The notes below the pieces were generated by a model. That model was not told where the DNA came from. It saw only the letters and a list, made by a program, of their open reading frames with translations, and did no database searches. Position numbers and translations under genes: made by a program. This document shows positions 46,084-54,300 of a stretch of DNA of 64,000 nt, piece after piece. Every line of letters starts with the position of its first letter. Within the stretch, counting starts at the first letter, position 1. Origin of the DNA: Thalassomonas sp. RHCl1 (GTDB lineage Bacteria; Pseudomonadota; Gammaproteobacteria; Enterobacterales; Alteromonadaceae); contig NZ_CANDNZ010000003.1 of assembly GCF_947387555.1 (NCBI RefSeq), positions 124,001 through 188,000 of the forward strand, given 5' to 3'.

Positions 46084-47970
46084 ATGGACTTTAACAATAA
46101 CTACCGTGTTGATCTGCGAGACCTCAACTTCCTGTTGTGGGAGCAATTCGACATTGAAAACACTCTGCTTGACCCGTCCATAAATGCCGAATACAGCAAA
46201 GACTTTATCCAGCAGCTGTTATTTCATGCCCGCGACTTTGCCTATAACGAGCTGGGCGCTAACTACCAAAGAGCCGATCGCGAAGGCTGTAAATTACTTG
46301 AAGACGGCACGGTACAATTGCCGTCGAAATACCCGGAAATCTGGCAAAAATACACAGACGCCCAATGGGGCCGGTTAAGCTCGCCGCCGAAATATGATGG
46401 CCTGGGCTCCCCCTATATGGTGGCGCAAATGGTTTACGAAATCTTCCAGGGCGCCGACGCCTCGTTTATGGTGTACCCGGGCTTTTGCAGTCCGGCCATG
46501 CACCTGATCGAAAGATTTGCCACCGAAGACGTAAAACAGCGTTTCAGCCAAAAACTGGCCACCAACGAATGGGCCGCCTGTTTATGCATGACTGAGCCAC
46601 AAGCAGGCAGCGACGTAGGTGCGATAACCACCAAGGCCATCCCGCAAGAGGACGGCAGCTACCATATTGAAGGCGGTAAGATATTCATCTCCGGCGGTAT
46701 GCACGACTTAACCGATAACATCGTCTACATGCTGCTGGCCCGGGTAGAAGGCGCACGCGGCGGCACCACAGGTTTATCCTGTTTTGTCGTGCCCCGTTTT
46801 GAACAGCAAGAAGGCGGCACCCTAACCGACAACCACGTACGCTGCATCCGCCTGGAAGATAAAATGGGTATCCACGGCTGCGCCACCGCCCAACTAAGCT
46901 TTGGTGACAACGGCCCCTGTAAGGCCTATTTACTCGGCGAGCGGGAAAACGTTGGCTTGCGCCAGCTATCTACTATGATGCACATGGCACGGATCTCCAC
47001 CGGCATCTACGCCTTAGGTTTAGCCGGACGCGCCTACATGAACGCCGCCGAATACGCCGCTGAGCGCATACAGGGCACCAGCTTTAAAGAAGCCTTTAAC
47101 CCCAAAGCGGAAAAAGTTTCAATCATGGCTCACGTAGACGTGCGCCGTATGCTGCTGGAAATGAAGTCCAAGGTAGAAGGCTGCCGGGCACTGATCCACA
47201 AACTGACTTTTCATCAAAGCTGGGTAACCAACCTGCAAACACTGCAAGAGATGCACCCTGAAAAAACCGAAGAATATAAGGCACAAAGCAAACACCACGA
47301 ATCCCTGGTAAGCTTGCTGACCCCGATAGTAAAAGCCTACACCTCAGATCAGGCATGGCGGGTAGCAGAGCTAGCTATACAAGTATACGGTGGCCACGGT
47401 TACGTAAAGGATCACCCGGTAGAGCAAGTAGCGCGGGACGTGAAGATACTGTCAATTTGGGAAGGCACTTCATTTATCCAGTCGGCAGATCTGATGAAAG
47501 ACAAGCTGGGTATGGGCCTGACTTCAAAGCTGCTGAGTATTTACCAAGAACAGGTAGAAGCTAGCATAACCCGCAACCGTAATGCCGGTGTTCTACTGGC
47601 AGAAACCGATGCTCTAGAATTGTCACTAGCAAGCTTTATCGAAACCCATGCCCTGATGGGGCGGTGGGTAAAAGAGCGTAAAGTGGAGCTGATATTTTCG
47701 GTATCGACCCGCTTTTTGGAAATGATGGCGGAAGTGACCTTATCATGGTTGCTGCTCGATGGTGCTGTGATAGCATCGAAAAAGCTAGAAAATCTTGAAG
47801 ACCCGCAAGATGAAGTTTTCTACCAAGGTAAGATCGCAAGCGCTCAGTTCTATACCAATAATATATTACCGGGAGTTAAATCTAAGGCTGAAATTATCGC
47901 CAAAGAAGATACTTCAGCACTGGAAGCTACTGAGGGGATTTTCTTACAACGTACCGATTTATATGGTTAA
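46084..47970 (+). CDS. FadE/DmdC-type long acyl-CoA dehydrogenase
   Basis: 628 residues, the length of the large acyl-CoA dehydrogenases. Clear motifs are MTEPQAGSDVG (FAD contact), GGKIFISGG, a substrate-binding segment MGIHGCATAQL, and VYGGHGY followed by ILSIWEGTSFIQ carrying the catalytic glutamate. The extra C-terminal 150-residue domain matches DmdC-type enzymes. CGAGAGG upstream of the ATG marks the start. It has 62 bases between it and the barrel gene and is the last gene of the run. It could desaturate the acyl chain of the product precursor, or be a beta-oxidation enzyme that merely adjoins the locus. Confidence 0.88.
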   Translation: MDFNNNYRVDLRDLNFLLWEQFDIENTLLDPSINAEYSKDFIQQLLFHARDFAYNELGANYQRADREGCKLLEDGTVQLPSKYPEIWQKYTDAQWGRLSSPPKYDGLGSPYMVAQMVYEIFQGADASFMVYPGFCSPAMHLIERFATEDVKQRFSQKLATNEWAACLCMTEPQAGSDVGAITTKAIPQEDGSYHIEGGKIFISGGMHDLTDNIVYMLLARVEGARGGTTGLSCFVVPRFEQQEGGTLTDNHVRCIRLEDKMGIHGCATAQLSFGDNGPCKAYLLGERENVGLRQLSTMMHMARISTGIYALGLAGRAYMNAAEYAAERIQGTSFKEAFNPKAEKVSIMAHVDVRRMLLEMKSKVEGCRALIHKLTFHQSWVTNLQTLQEMHPEKTEEYKAQSKHHESLVSLLTPIVKAYTSDQAWRVAELAIQVYGGHGYVKDHPVEQVARDVKILSIWEGTSFIQSADLMKDKLGMGLTSKLLSIYQEQVEASITRNRNAGVLLAETDALELSLASFIETHALMGRWVKERKVELIFSVSTRFLEMMAEVTLSWLLLDGAVIASKKLENLEDPQDEVFYQGKIASAQFYTNNILPGVKSKAEIIAKEDTSALEATEGIFLQRTDLYG

Positions 47971-48086
47971 TGATGATTAGGTAACCCAAACACTTTTAAG
48001 TTCGGTTTTAAGCCGCGAACGTCGTAGATACCAGGAGCAGTAAGCCCCTTGATTTAAGCTAGACCCTGTAACAGTAGTATCAGAGT

Positions 48087-48136
48087 CTCTTTTCAAGGGG
48101 TTAATAAGTGAATTTTAAGCTATTGTAAAATGAAAA
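48087..48136 (+). repeat. Dispersed repeat, copy 1
   Basis: Shares CTCTT, CAAGGGGT and a 30-base stretch (48107-48136) with 60597-60626 at 26 of 30 positions. Both copies are intergenic, and both are followed by a GACTTGACCC or GACCTGCTCCC-like tail. Confidence 0.6.
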
Positions 48137-48186
48137 GGGACTTGACCCTCCCAGCCTTATTGGTTTATCAAAAGAAAAGTTATATA

Positions 48187-49212
48187 TTAGTGATATGAAT
48201 TAGTTTTTTCTGAGTTTAGAAAGTTAACGATATCATTGATACTATGAAGAGGAGTTCCTTGCTCCCAGTAATGAAAGAACCTTTGAGATAGACTTTTAGC
48301 TTCTTCAGCACAAACTAGTCGGATCTTGGCTAAATCTGATCCGTTCTCATTATCAAAAATAAAACCACAAATGGGTTTGCTCTCCATAGAAATATCTCCC
48401 TCTTTAGGGATTTGATAGATTACTGAAATATCCTCTGGTTGTTTTGGAGTAACTAATATTTTTAGCTCCAAATTGTGCTCTAAATCAGATTCAAAAACAG
48501 GCTTCATACTCTCCACATTTTCTAAGTTTGGAAACCAGTAAAGTCGCTTTACTTTCATTTTCTCTGTTTTACTCTTTCTATGAATCCTATTTCGAAATTC
48601 ATCAAATTCTTCAGTTTTATTTGCCCAAGCCTTTGGATTATTTAGAGCGCTGATTCCAGCCCAATACATATTATCAGGAATTCGTTTTCCAATTTCTTGT
48701 AAGATGCCATCAATTAATGGGTATTCTTCGATACTTGGACTCCCTCCACCTTCTAAATCACGAAGATAGGTTTCAAGTTTTGGCAATCGTTCCGACATTA
48801 AGTTAACTAATGCTGCTCCAAAGGCCTTAGCAGGAAGAGCTGCTGCATCTGTAGGTAAGTTTAATTCTGCGCTTTTACTTCGAAGCTCCAAAATTTCAGT
48901 ATAATGAGTAACTTTGCTGACTTTTTTCTTTATATCTTGAAGTTCTATAGAAACTTTTTCGTCAATATGCTTATTTTGTTCTTGAACCAGTGCTCTAATT
49001 TCACTAATTTCTTCATACAATTTATATAAGGTTAATACTACACCTGTTAGAAATGTACCTATTCCCAATATTGTTACTACACCTTTTAGTTCTTCTGTAA
49101 CTGGATAGCTATCTTCAATAGGAAATGAGATTAGAATCAAGCCTATAATCGTCGCAAATGCTCCTACACCCACAATTATTGGCTCTATTTTCTTCATATG
49201 CCTCTTCGCCAC
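48187..49212 (-). CDS. Membrane-anchored protein of unknown function
   Basis: 341 residues from a GTG at 49212; an ATG at 49197, with AAGAGG just upstream, is an alternative. Two hydrophobic segments lie at about 11-29 and 41-61, then a coiled coil (about 64-105), then a soluble alpha/beta region with no motif I recognise. The coding sequence is markedly AT-richer than the neighbouring biosynthetic genes, which suggests acquisition by transfer. It stands alone between dispersed repeats and the lipase cassette. Two membrane helices plus a cytoplasmic domain recall membrane-associated defence effectors, but there is no direct evidence for that. Confidence 0.65.
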   Translation of the reverse strand: MAKRHMKKIEPIIVGVGAFATIIGLILISFPIEDSYPVTEELKGVVTILGIGTFLTGVVLTLYKLYEEISEIRALVQEQNKHIDEKVSIELQDIKKKVSKVTHYTEILELRSKSAELNLPTDAAALPAKAFGAALVNLMSERLPKLETYLRDLEGGGSPSIEEYPLIDGILQEIGKRIPDNMYWAGISALNNPKAWANKTEEFDEFRNRIHRKSKTEKMKVKRLYWFPNLENVESMKPVFESDLEHNLELKILVTPKQPEDISVIYQIPKEGDISMESKPICGFIFDNENGSDLAKIRLVCAEEAKSLSQRFFHYWEQGTPLHSINDIVNFLNSEKTNSYH

Positions 49213-49352
49213 TCAAGTTAAGGTAAAAATATTGATAACTAATGAAAAACTAATAGTCCCACAGTTTAAAGTTTATTATAGCTTCAGAAATGAATAAAAA
49301 GGCTGTTTTTCTTCAGTATGCTTATCTTTAGTGGCAGATGCTGAGCCTGTAT

Positions 49353-49853
49353 CTAAAGTACTTTATCTATCGCATTTTTCGCGGTCTTATAGAGTGTATT
49401 TATCATCAATTCCAGCACCCAGCGAATGAACTTCGTAGTAAGCGCTTCGACTTTTTGCTCTGCCCTACCAACGAAAACCAAGATATGCCCCAATATGCCT
49501 TTGAGTTGCTCACCTGCTTTTATGGAAACTTGGGCGATACCATTAAGGCAGCGAGCTAATATATCGTAAAACGTTAAACCTACGGGCAATGACGCTTGTG
49601 TCAAAATAGCACTATACTGCCCGGTAATTTTAAGAAGGGTGATAAGTGCATTAGTGATACGGCGTTGCCAGCGCTGGCTAAAGTTTGCCTGATGACGGTT
49701 TTCATAACGCAGTGCCACAGGCTCAATATTTATGGCTTGGAGTCTACTAGCCATACTGTTAAAGTCTTGATGTTCCCCTACTGTATTTATATAGTCTGGG
49801 GCATCATTTTCCATAAGATGAGCTGAAGCGCTTAACCTTGCACTATGACTCAT
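49353..49853 (-). CDS. Hypothetical protein following the lipase gene
   Basis: 166 residues beginning seven bases after the lipase stop. It is not recognised. The C-terminal 90 residues are predicted as amphipathic or weakly hydrophobic helices (ITNALITLLKITGQ, GILGHILVFVG, VLELMINTLYK), the N-terminus is polar. Position suggests an immunity or accessory protein for the lipase, but it has no signal peptide as usually seen in immunity proteins against periplasmic lipases. It could also be a second part of the effector. Confidence 0.55.
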   Translation of the reverse strand: MSHSARLSASAHLMENDAPDYINTVGEHQDFNSMASRLQAINIEPVALRYENRHQANFSQRWQRRITNALITLLKITGQYSAILTQASLPVGLTFYDILARCLNGIAQVSIKAGEQLKGILGHILVFVGRAEQKVEALTTKFIRWVLELMINTLYKTAKNAIDKVL

Positions 49854-49859
49854 CGCTAA

Positions 49860-50501
49860 CTAATATTTGCCTGCCGTATGGGCAAAAGGCCAAGTTGGCA
49901 CATAAGGTACGGGATCTGCGCCATGTACCATACGGTGGTGTTCAATGTTTAACGCAGCTTTGGGAGAAAAATGGCCTAGCACAACTCTTGGGGAGCCAAA
50001 TGTATAGAGCTTAGCGGGAATACTGCGCTCACTTGCCCATATAGCGGTCAGTTGTGCCAGTGCGCCTCCTAAACTATGACCAACACAGTGCATACATTTA
50101 GGTCGGTGTTCTGTCACGTACCTGTCAAATGCCGGTCGCATACTGCGGAATGTTTTTTGAAAGCCTGCATGCACCCCGATGTTTTTGGGTCCATTAGTGA
50201 TTCCTATATGAAAGTTTGTTAGCCGGTCGGAGGCTGAACTAAATTCTGTGCCGCGAATGGCAATAACATGGTGATCTTTAAATTGCGGGTTTTTACCTTT
50301 GGCTGTGATGGCAAAACCTGTGCTTCTGTAGAGCAATTGATTAATCAAGCCGCCGCTGGTGCCTTTTATTTGGGCGTTGGTGAGTTTGAAATTTTGTACA
50401 AAGTTACTGTGCAGTGGCAGTTTAAAGTTATCAGCATATTTAATATCGTAAATCTGTGCAGTAACACTTGCCGCTACAGCGGGAGAGAGCGTTCCTTCCA
50501 T
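49860..50501 (-). CDS. Class 3 lipase, possible T6SS-type effector
   Basis: 213 residues. The lipase_3 pattern is clear: IAIRGTE strand, the nucleophile S143 in CVGHSLGGALAQL, FGSPRV, and a late HRMVHGADPVPYVP with candidate Asp and His. No signal peptide is present, which fits an effector delivered by another route. The usual lipase_3 effectors are longer, so this is a compact member. It is followed by an unknown gene and preceded by the frameshifted gene at 50505-51024; similar cassettes accompany VgrG or PAAR genes elsewhere, but none is visible here. GGAG upstream of the ATG supports the start. Confidence 0.8.
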   Translation of the reverse strand: MEGTLSPAVAASVTAQIYDIKYADNFKLPLHSNFVQNFKLTNAQIKGTSGGLINQLLYRSTGFAITAKGKNPQFKDHHVIAIRGTEFSSASDRLTNFHIGITNGPKNIGVHAGFQKTFRSMRPAFDRYVTEHRPKCMHCVGHSLGGALAQLTAIWASERSIPAKLYTFGSPRVVLGHFSPKAALNIEHHRMVHGADPVPYVPTWPFAHTAGKY

Positions 50502-50504
50502 TGG

Positions 50505-51024
50505 TTAATACTCCGTTAACTTATTGATATTTCCGTTATTGACTACATACTCTTTATCGCCGTCGTAAAGCATATTGGGGGTGAAATCTTCTTCCCTGCG
50601 GCAGATGCTGGTGGCAATATTTTTTCGGTTGGCGTTGTAGTGGGTAAATTCAAAATCAACGCGCTTATTGGTGAGTTCACAGTTTAAAAATGACAGTTTT
50701 TTGCTGTATTCAGGTACTTCTTTAAAAGCTGTTTGGGCAGCGCCCCAAAGGCGGTATATTTCTTCATCTCGTTCAATATAAATATTTTGAGTTACCCGCT
50801 GCTCAGAAAAGCGGGTTGCGGGCAATTCTGGATTGAATAATGATCTCAGGAAAGGTAAAGAGGCCGCTACTATCGGTTATTACATGATTCAGCCGTTTTT
50901 TATCGTCCATGTAAATGAGTTGACGTGACACTTGGATATTGGCGACAGGTATTCCATTTTCTTTGACGACACCTTTAACTTCAGGGCATAAGTAGGCATC
51001 TTTTTTCTTTAACCAGCCAAACAT
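50505..51024 (-). pseudogene. Frameshifted protein with carboxypeptidase-regulatory-like fold (DUF6795-like)
   Basis: The start at 51024 (MFGWLKKK) has AGGAG five bases upstream. The first frame gives a beta-sandwich-like segment (VKGVVKENGIPVANIQVSRQ, VITDSSGLFTFPE) and then stops near 50803. The -1/+2 shifted frame continues with SEQRVTQNIYIERDEEIYRLWGAA to a stop at 50505, which is what relatives of this family carry next. The two halves therefore look like one gene broken by an indel somewhere around 50825-50865. It may be a true pseudogene or a sequencing error. It would belong to the lipase cassette. Confidence 0.6.
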
Positions 51025-51310
51025 ATCGGCTCCTATACTAAATATAGATAAAGAAAGTAGACAAGGCAGAATAAGCAAGTGCACGGAGCGAAAACGGAAA
51101 TACGAAGAACGGCGCTCCTTACTGTCAGACATTAGCTTTCCTTGCTACTGGTAGTTTTTAACGTTGTGCTATTAAGTTTATCTAAGCAATTCTTTTCGTC
51201 TATTAAATAAACGGCTCAAAACAGACTTAGAAACCTAAAAATTATAATTGGTCTTCTTTTAGCCACTTAATTATTGTGTTTGACACCAAACAACATTTGA
51301 ATAGCTTTAA

Positions 51311-51544
51311 TCAATTACTGATACCTATCAAACTCAAATTGATTCTTTCATGGTGCTTAGTGTCTATTTTTTGCGGGTAACACCAACCTAGCTGGCTTTT
51401 TAAATATCTAATAAGGTGGGGTTGAGCGCTAAAACCAAATTGATAGGAGGTTTCTACCCAATCAATATCACCTATATCTCTTTGATACAAATGCTCAAGC
51501 AATGCCTCTAGTTTATTAATTGGCTGGCATTGCTTTAGTGTCAT
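51311..51544 (-). pseudogene. Remnant of an AraC-family regulator
   Basis: A 77-codon open frame whose middle (YQFGFSAQPHLIRYLKSQLG) matches the second helix-turn-helix of AraC proteins, where GFSxxxxFxRxFKxxxG is conserved. The ligand domain and first helix-turn-helix are absent and nothing upstream on this strand restores them. It is most likely a decayed fragment. Confidence 0.55.
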
Positions 51545-51628
51545 TCCTATAACCTTGTTAAATGCCCTTTCAAGTGTTCTTCAGGTGCAGTGTAATTTAT
51601 TTCCCAGGTCATGGCGATAACTTGTAAA

Positions 51629-51660
51629 AATCCCCCTAACTTACACAAGCTTGAGGGATT
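51629..51660 (-). terminator. Terminator-like hairpin after the PEP-CTERM gene
   Basis: On the - strand AATCCCTCA pairs with AGGGGGATT (one bulge or mismatch) with a 14-base loop, followed by a TTTTTAC run. It lies 110 bases beyond the PEP-CTERM stop. Confidence 0.5.
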
Positions 51661-51769
51661 CGTCAGTGGCCGGCCTTTTTTATATCAGCTAAGACCGAGT
51701 GATTAATGAAAACAAAATCTGGCTCTACCGGTAGGTGAAAGCCTGCTTTGTTTCTTTATATAGTAACGA

Positions 51770-52522
51770 TTAATTAAATCGTTTTCTCCGGCTGTAAAGG
51801 CCCATTAGTGCCAATGCCAATAAACTTGCACTTGCAGGCTCAGGAACTTCTCCGACAATAGTCTCCGCGGTAGCAGATATCAGTTTAAAATCCCCCGATA
51901 TTGCACTAACATCAAATTCTAACAGACCATTTGTGCTATTGGCATCAACCAGGCTCTTGGGGATCACAGCTTCGAAGGAAAAAAAGCCGGTATATCCAGC
52001 AGTATCGATACTGTGTCTGACATAGTAGCCATCTGCACAAGTTGTACCACAGTCTTGTCCAAAAGACTGCCATGTGTGTCCCGGCTCATAATGCTCATGA
52101 ACAACTTCATGGCGATCCATATGGCTTGCACTTGCATTTCCCGACGCTATATTTGCAATATTGATATTGGCGGTTTCCATAATATCTTGGTAGTAATAAT
52201 AGATATGCTCGGAATATTTAGGAAACCTTGAGTAACCCCAACTATCGGATCGGTACTCGAACTGTCCAATAGTGCTATCCCATTCGCCATCCTCCCAGGG
52301 ATCGTCATCATCTGCCATATAAGTCTCATCAACAAATGAAAAAGTCACGACGAGATTGTCATAAACTTGTCCGCTTAAATCAAATTGCCCGGAAATACTG
52401 TTATTACTGCCATTTGAATTAAGAAAATGATTATCGGTCAGATTATCTTGGATTAAACTCGCACCGGCAGTACCCGTAAACAAAAGAGCAGAGAGTAAAG
52501 TGCAGAGAGTTTTATTATTCAT
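51770..52522 (-). CDS. PEP-CTERM protein (exosortase substrate)
   Basis: 250 residues with a signal peptide (ending TGTAGA) and a C-terminal sorting signal: VPEP near residue 225, a hydrophobic helix and the basic end SRRKRFN. This is the PEP-CTERM signature recognised by exosortases, which cleave it and anchor or release the protein at the surface, often in exopolysaccharide producers. The mature part is acidic, rich in Asp, Ser and Tyr, and not recognised. Its presence indicates that the genome elsewhere should carry an exosortase. AGGGAC upstream of the ATG is a good ribosome-binding site. Confidence 0.88.
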   Translation of the reverse strand: MNNKTLCTLLSALLFTGTAGASLIQDNLTDNHFLNSNGSNNSISGQFDLSGQVYDNLVVTFSFVDETYMADDDDPWEDGEWDSTIGQFEYRSDSWGYSRFPKYSEHIYYYYQDIMETANINIANIASGNASASHMDRHEVVHEHYEPGHTWQSFGQDCGTTCADGYYVRHSIDTAGYTGFFSFEAVIPKSLVDANSTNGLLEFDVSAISGDFKLISATAETIVGEVPEPASASLLALALMGLYSRRKRFN

Positions 52523-53320
52523 AGTTTTGTCCCTAAAGTTGTGTGTTTTAAATAAAGCAAACGGTTGAGTGAAGAATAGTCAAATGTTGACCCAGAAAAG
52601 CATTCAATTTGTGGGGGCCTTGTTTGCTTCCCGATTTGCTCTTTGTGTTTTGGTATAAAAAAATAAAAATAGATTAGAAGGCATATATAAAATTGTTACC
52701 CTCCTTTTATTACAACGATTTATACCTGAACAATTATAATTTTTAGGCTTAAACAAATGTATTACACCGATATTACACCTAGGTAATATGCAATTCTTGC
52801 GTATTTTGGTTTGTGCTGTTCTAGTTTATGGATGTTCGGTTTTGTTACTGATGAATTTGAAGGTTTTATTCGCAGGTTTTATCGTGAGAAAAGTTTTATC
52901 GGCATTGGTTTGGGCCGTCAGCTGCCAGCCAGGAGATTAGGAGGACAAGTACAATGTTCCGACAAGGCCATGAAATAACAATAGAAAGCCTCATATAATA
53001 TTTTTTAGGTGCTCACATGTAAGCGTGTGTACTGTAGGCGTGGACACCCAAAAATTGTATAAGCCAAACACTGAACCTACGTTCAAGCTGGATATCCTGC
53101 CAGTAACAATAAGGTATACCACAGTTTGCGGATGTCCAGCCTTGTTAACCTTGTCTTGTGTTGACTAGCTGATGTTGTCGTAGGCATATTTTAAGTTCGG
53201 TTGTCCATGTCTCTCTCCTGGCCCATTCAATAAGAGGTGCATCAATATATTATTTTCCCACTCTTATAGATTAACTATAGTTACATATGAAAAGTCTCTA
53301 TGTTGGTAAAGGAGCAAGGC
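52523..53320. other. 800-bp intergenic region
   Basis: AT-rich at 52640-52760 and with no intact gene. A reading frame of about 45 codons on the - strand around 53010-53150 might be a decayed coding fragment, but it matches nothing I recognise. GGAG at about 53311 serves the following gene. Confidence 0.4.
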
Positions 53321-54088
53321 ATGTTTGAGTTACAGAAGAAAGGCAAAAGCAGCTTTCACAAGCTAACTAATCGTACTCTGGGCAGAGTAAATGCTATTCC
53401 GCATATCAGTAAAAGCCGTATTGCGATTCAAAATATTCTCAATGATAGCCATTTGCCAATGGATGGGGAGAAGAACGTAGCAAGACATCGAACCCGCGGT
53501 GTTAAAGAGCCTGCCAAGGCTGGTTCAATGGCTCAGTCTTTCGGCGGGCCGATGCTGACTAGCGCCGATAAAATTGGCAGGGAAGAGCCTGACGGGCAAG
53601 ATCAAAATACATCAGTGACCAGCATGACAAAATTTACCAAATCGCCAACTCAAAAAGGATTGTCGATAGAGGTAGAAGGAGAAAATCTTTTTTCATCCAC
53701 TGATTACCCGGGAGGTTTTCGTTGGACGCAAACCATTGATACCAATGCGCCGTTAGGTGGTACATCAACCCCTTATGTAGACCCACGGCCAAATGATGAT
53801 AGCAAACCCTTTTATTGGACCGATGCGGAGCATGCCAGCAGCCCTTCTACCTTTACAGATAAACCATGGCGACCTGTACCGGCATCCGGGACAACTTGGT
53901 GGACTGCAACTCTAGCTTTAAATGGCGTAGATGATGCTAAAAAGAAAGTGACGGCATTTGATGCGATCTCTTATGGCTTTAAACTCGATAGTGCTGGTAC
54001 CGTCACCCTTGTTCAGCCTACATCCGTGACCTTGACGAGTCACCAAAGTGTTTTATCTTCTGAGTTTTCATCATGGACCTTTAGCTAG
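53321..54088 (+). CDS. Orphan protein, possible secreted or eCIS-type cargo
   Basis: 255 residues from the ATG at 53321, chosen for GGAG seven bases upstream. Residues 1-95 are basic, polar and apparently disordered (SFHKLTNRTLGRVN, RHRTRGVKEPAKAG). The C-terminal 140 residues contain a distinctive Trp-rich block: GFRWTQTIDTN, TPYVDPRPNDDSKPFYWTDAEH, then a TWWTATLAL strand and a Val/Thr-rich tail. I associate this block with uncharacterised proteins near extracellular contractile injection or polymorphic toxin genes, but cannot verify that here. There is no Sec signal. It stands alone between a long spacer and a REP-like palindrome. Confidence 0.55.
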   Translation: MFELQKKGKSSFHKLTNRTLGRVNAIPHISKSRIAIQNILNDSHLPMDGEKNVARHRTRGVKEPAKAGSMAQSFGGPMLTSADKIGREEPDGQDQNTSVTSMTKFTKSPTQKGLSIEVEGENLFSSTDYPGGFRWTQTIDTNAPLGGTSTPYVDPRPNDDSKPFYWTDAEHASSPSTFTDKPWRPVPASGTTWWTATLALNGVDDAKKKVTAFDAISYGFKLDSAGTVTLVQPTSVTLTSHQSVLSSEFSSWTFS

Positions 54089-54186
54089 CGAAAGGGGACT
54101 ATGGCTATTAGCAAGGCTTACTTCGGCACTGGTTGCTAAAATCGATCATATGCTAATTAAAACATTGGATTAAAAATGAGGTCAGA

Positions 54187-54259
54187 AGAGTCAGGCCCTG
54201 CTCTTTGCAATGCTGAAAGCCTTTAGAAACTGACAGTGCAACAAACAAGACCTGACCCC
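54187..54259. repeat. REP/RAYT-like imperfect palindrome
   Basis: The left arm 54187-54209 (starts AGAGTCAGG) and right arm 54237-54259 (ends CTGACCCC) are inverted copies over 23 bases with several mismatches, separated by 27 bases. GTCAGG/CCTGAC arms of this type occur in REP elements mobilised by RAYT transposases. Confidence 0.5.
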
Positions 54260-54300
54260 GTAAGTGATTGTGTTATAAAGCTAACCTGAGCCCAAAGTTT

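Noticed and set aside
29256-47970. Assignment of the locus as a prodigiosin, pyoluteorin or bromopyrrole cluster
   Set aside because: The adenylation, dehydrogenase and carrier genes are suggestive, but the dehydrogenase is divergent, no pyrrole-specific partner genes are present, and the export genes do not match those pathways.
53010-53150. Possible insertion sequence remnant in the 52.5-53.3 kb spacer
   Set aside because: No transposase motif, terminal repeats or target duplication could be identified.
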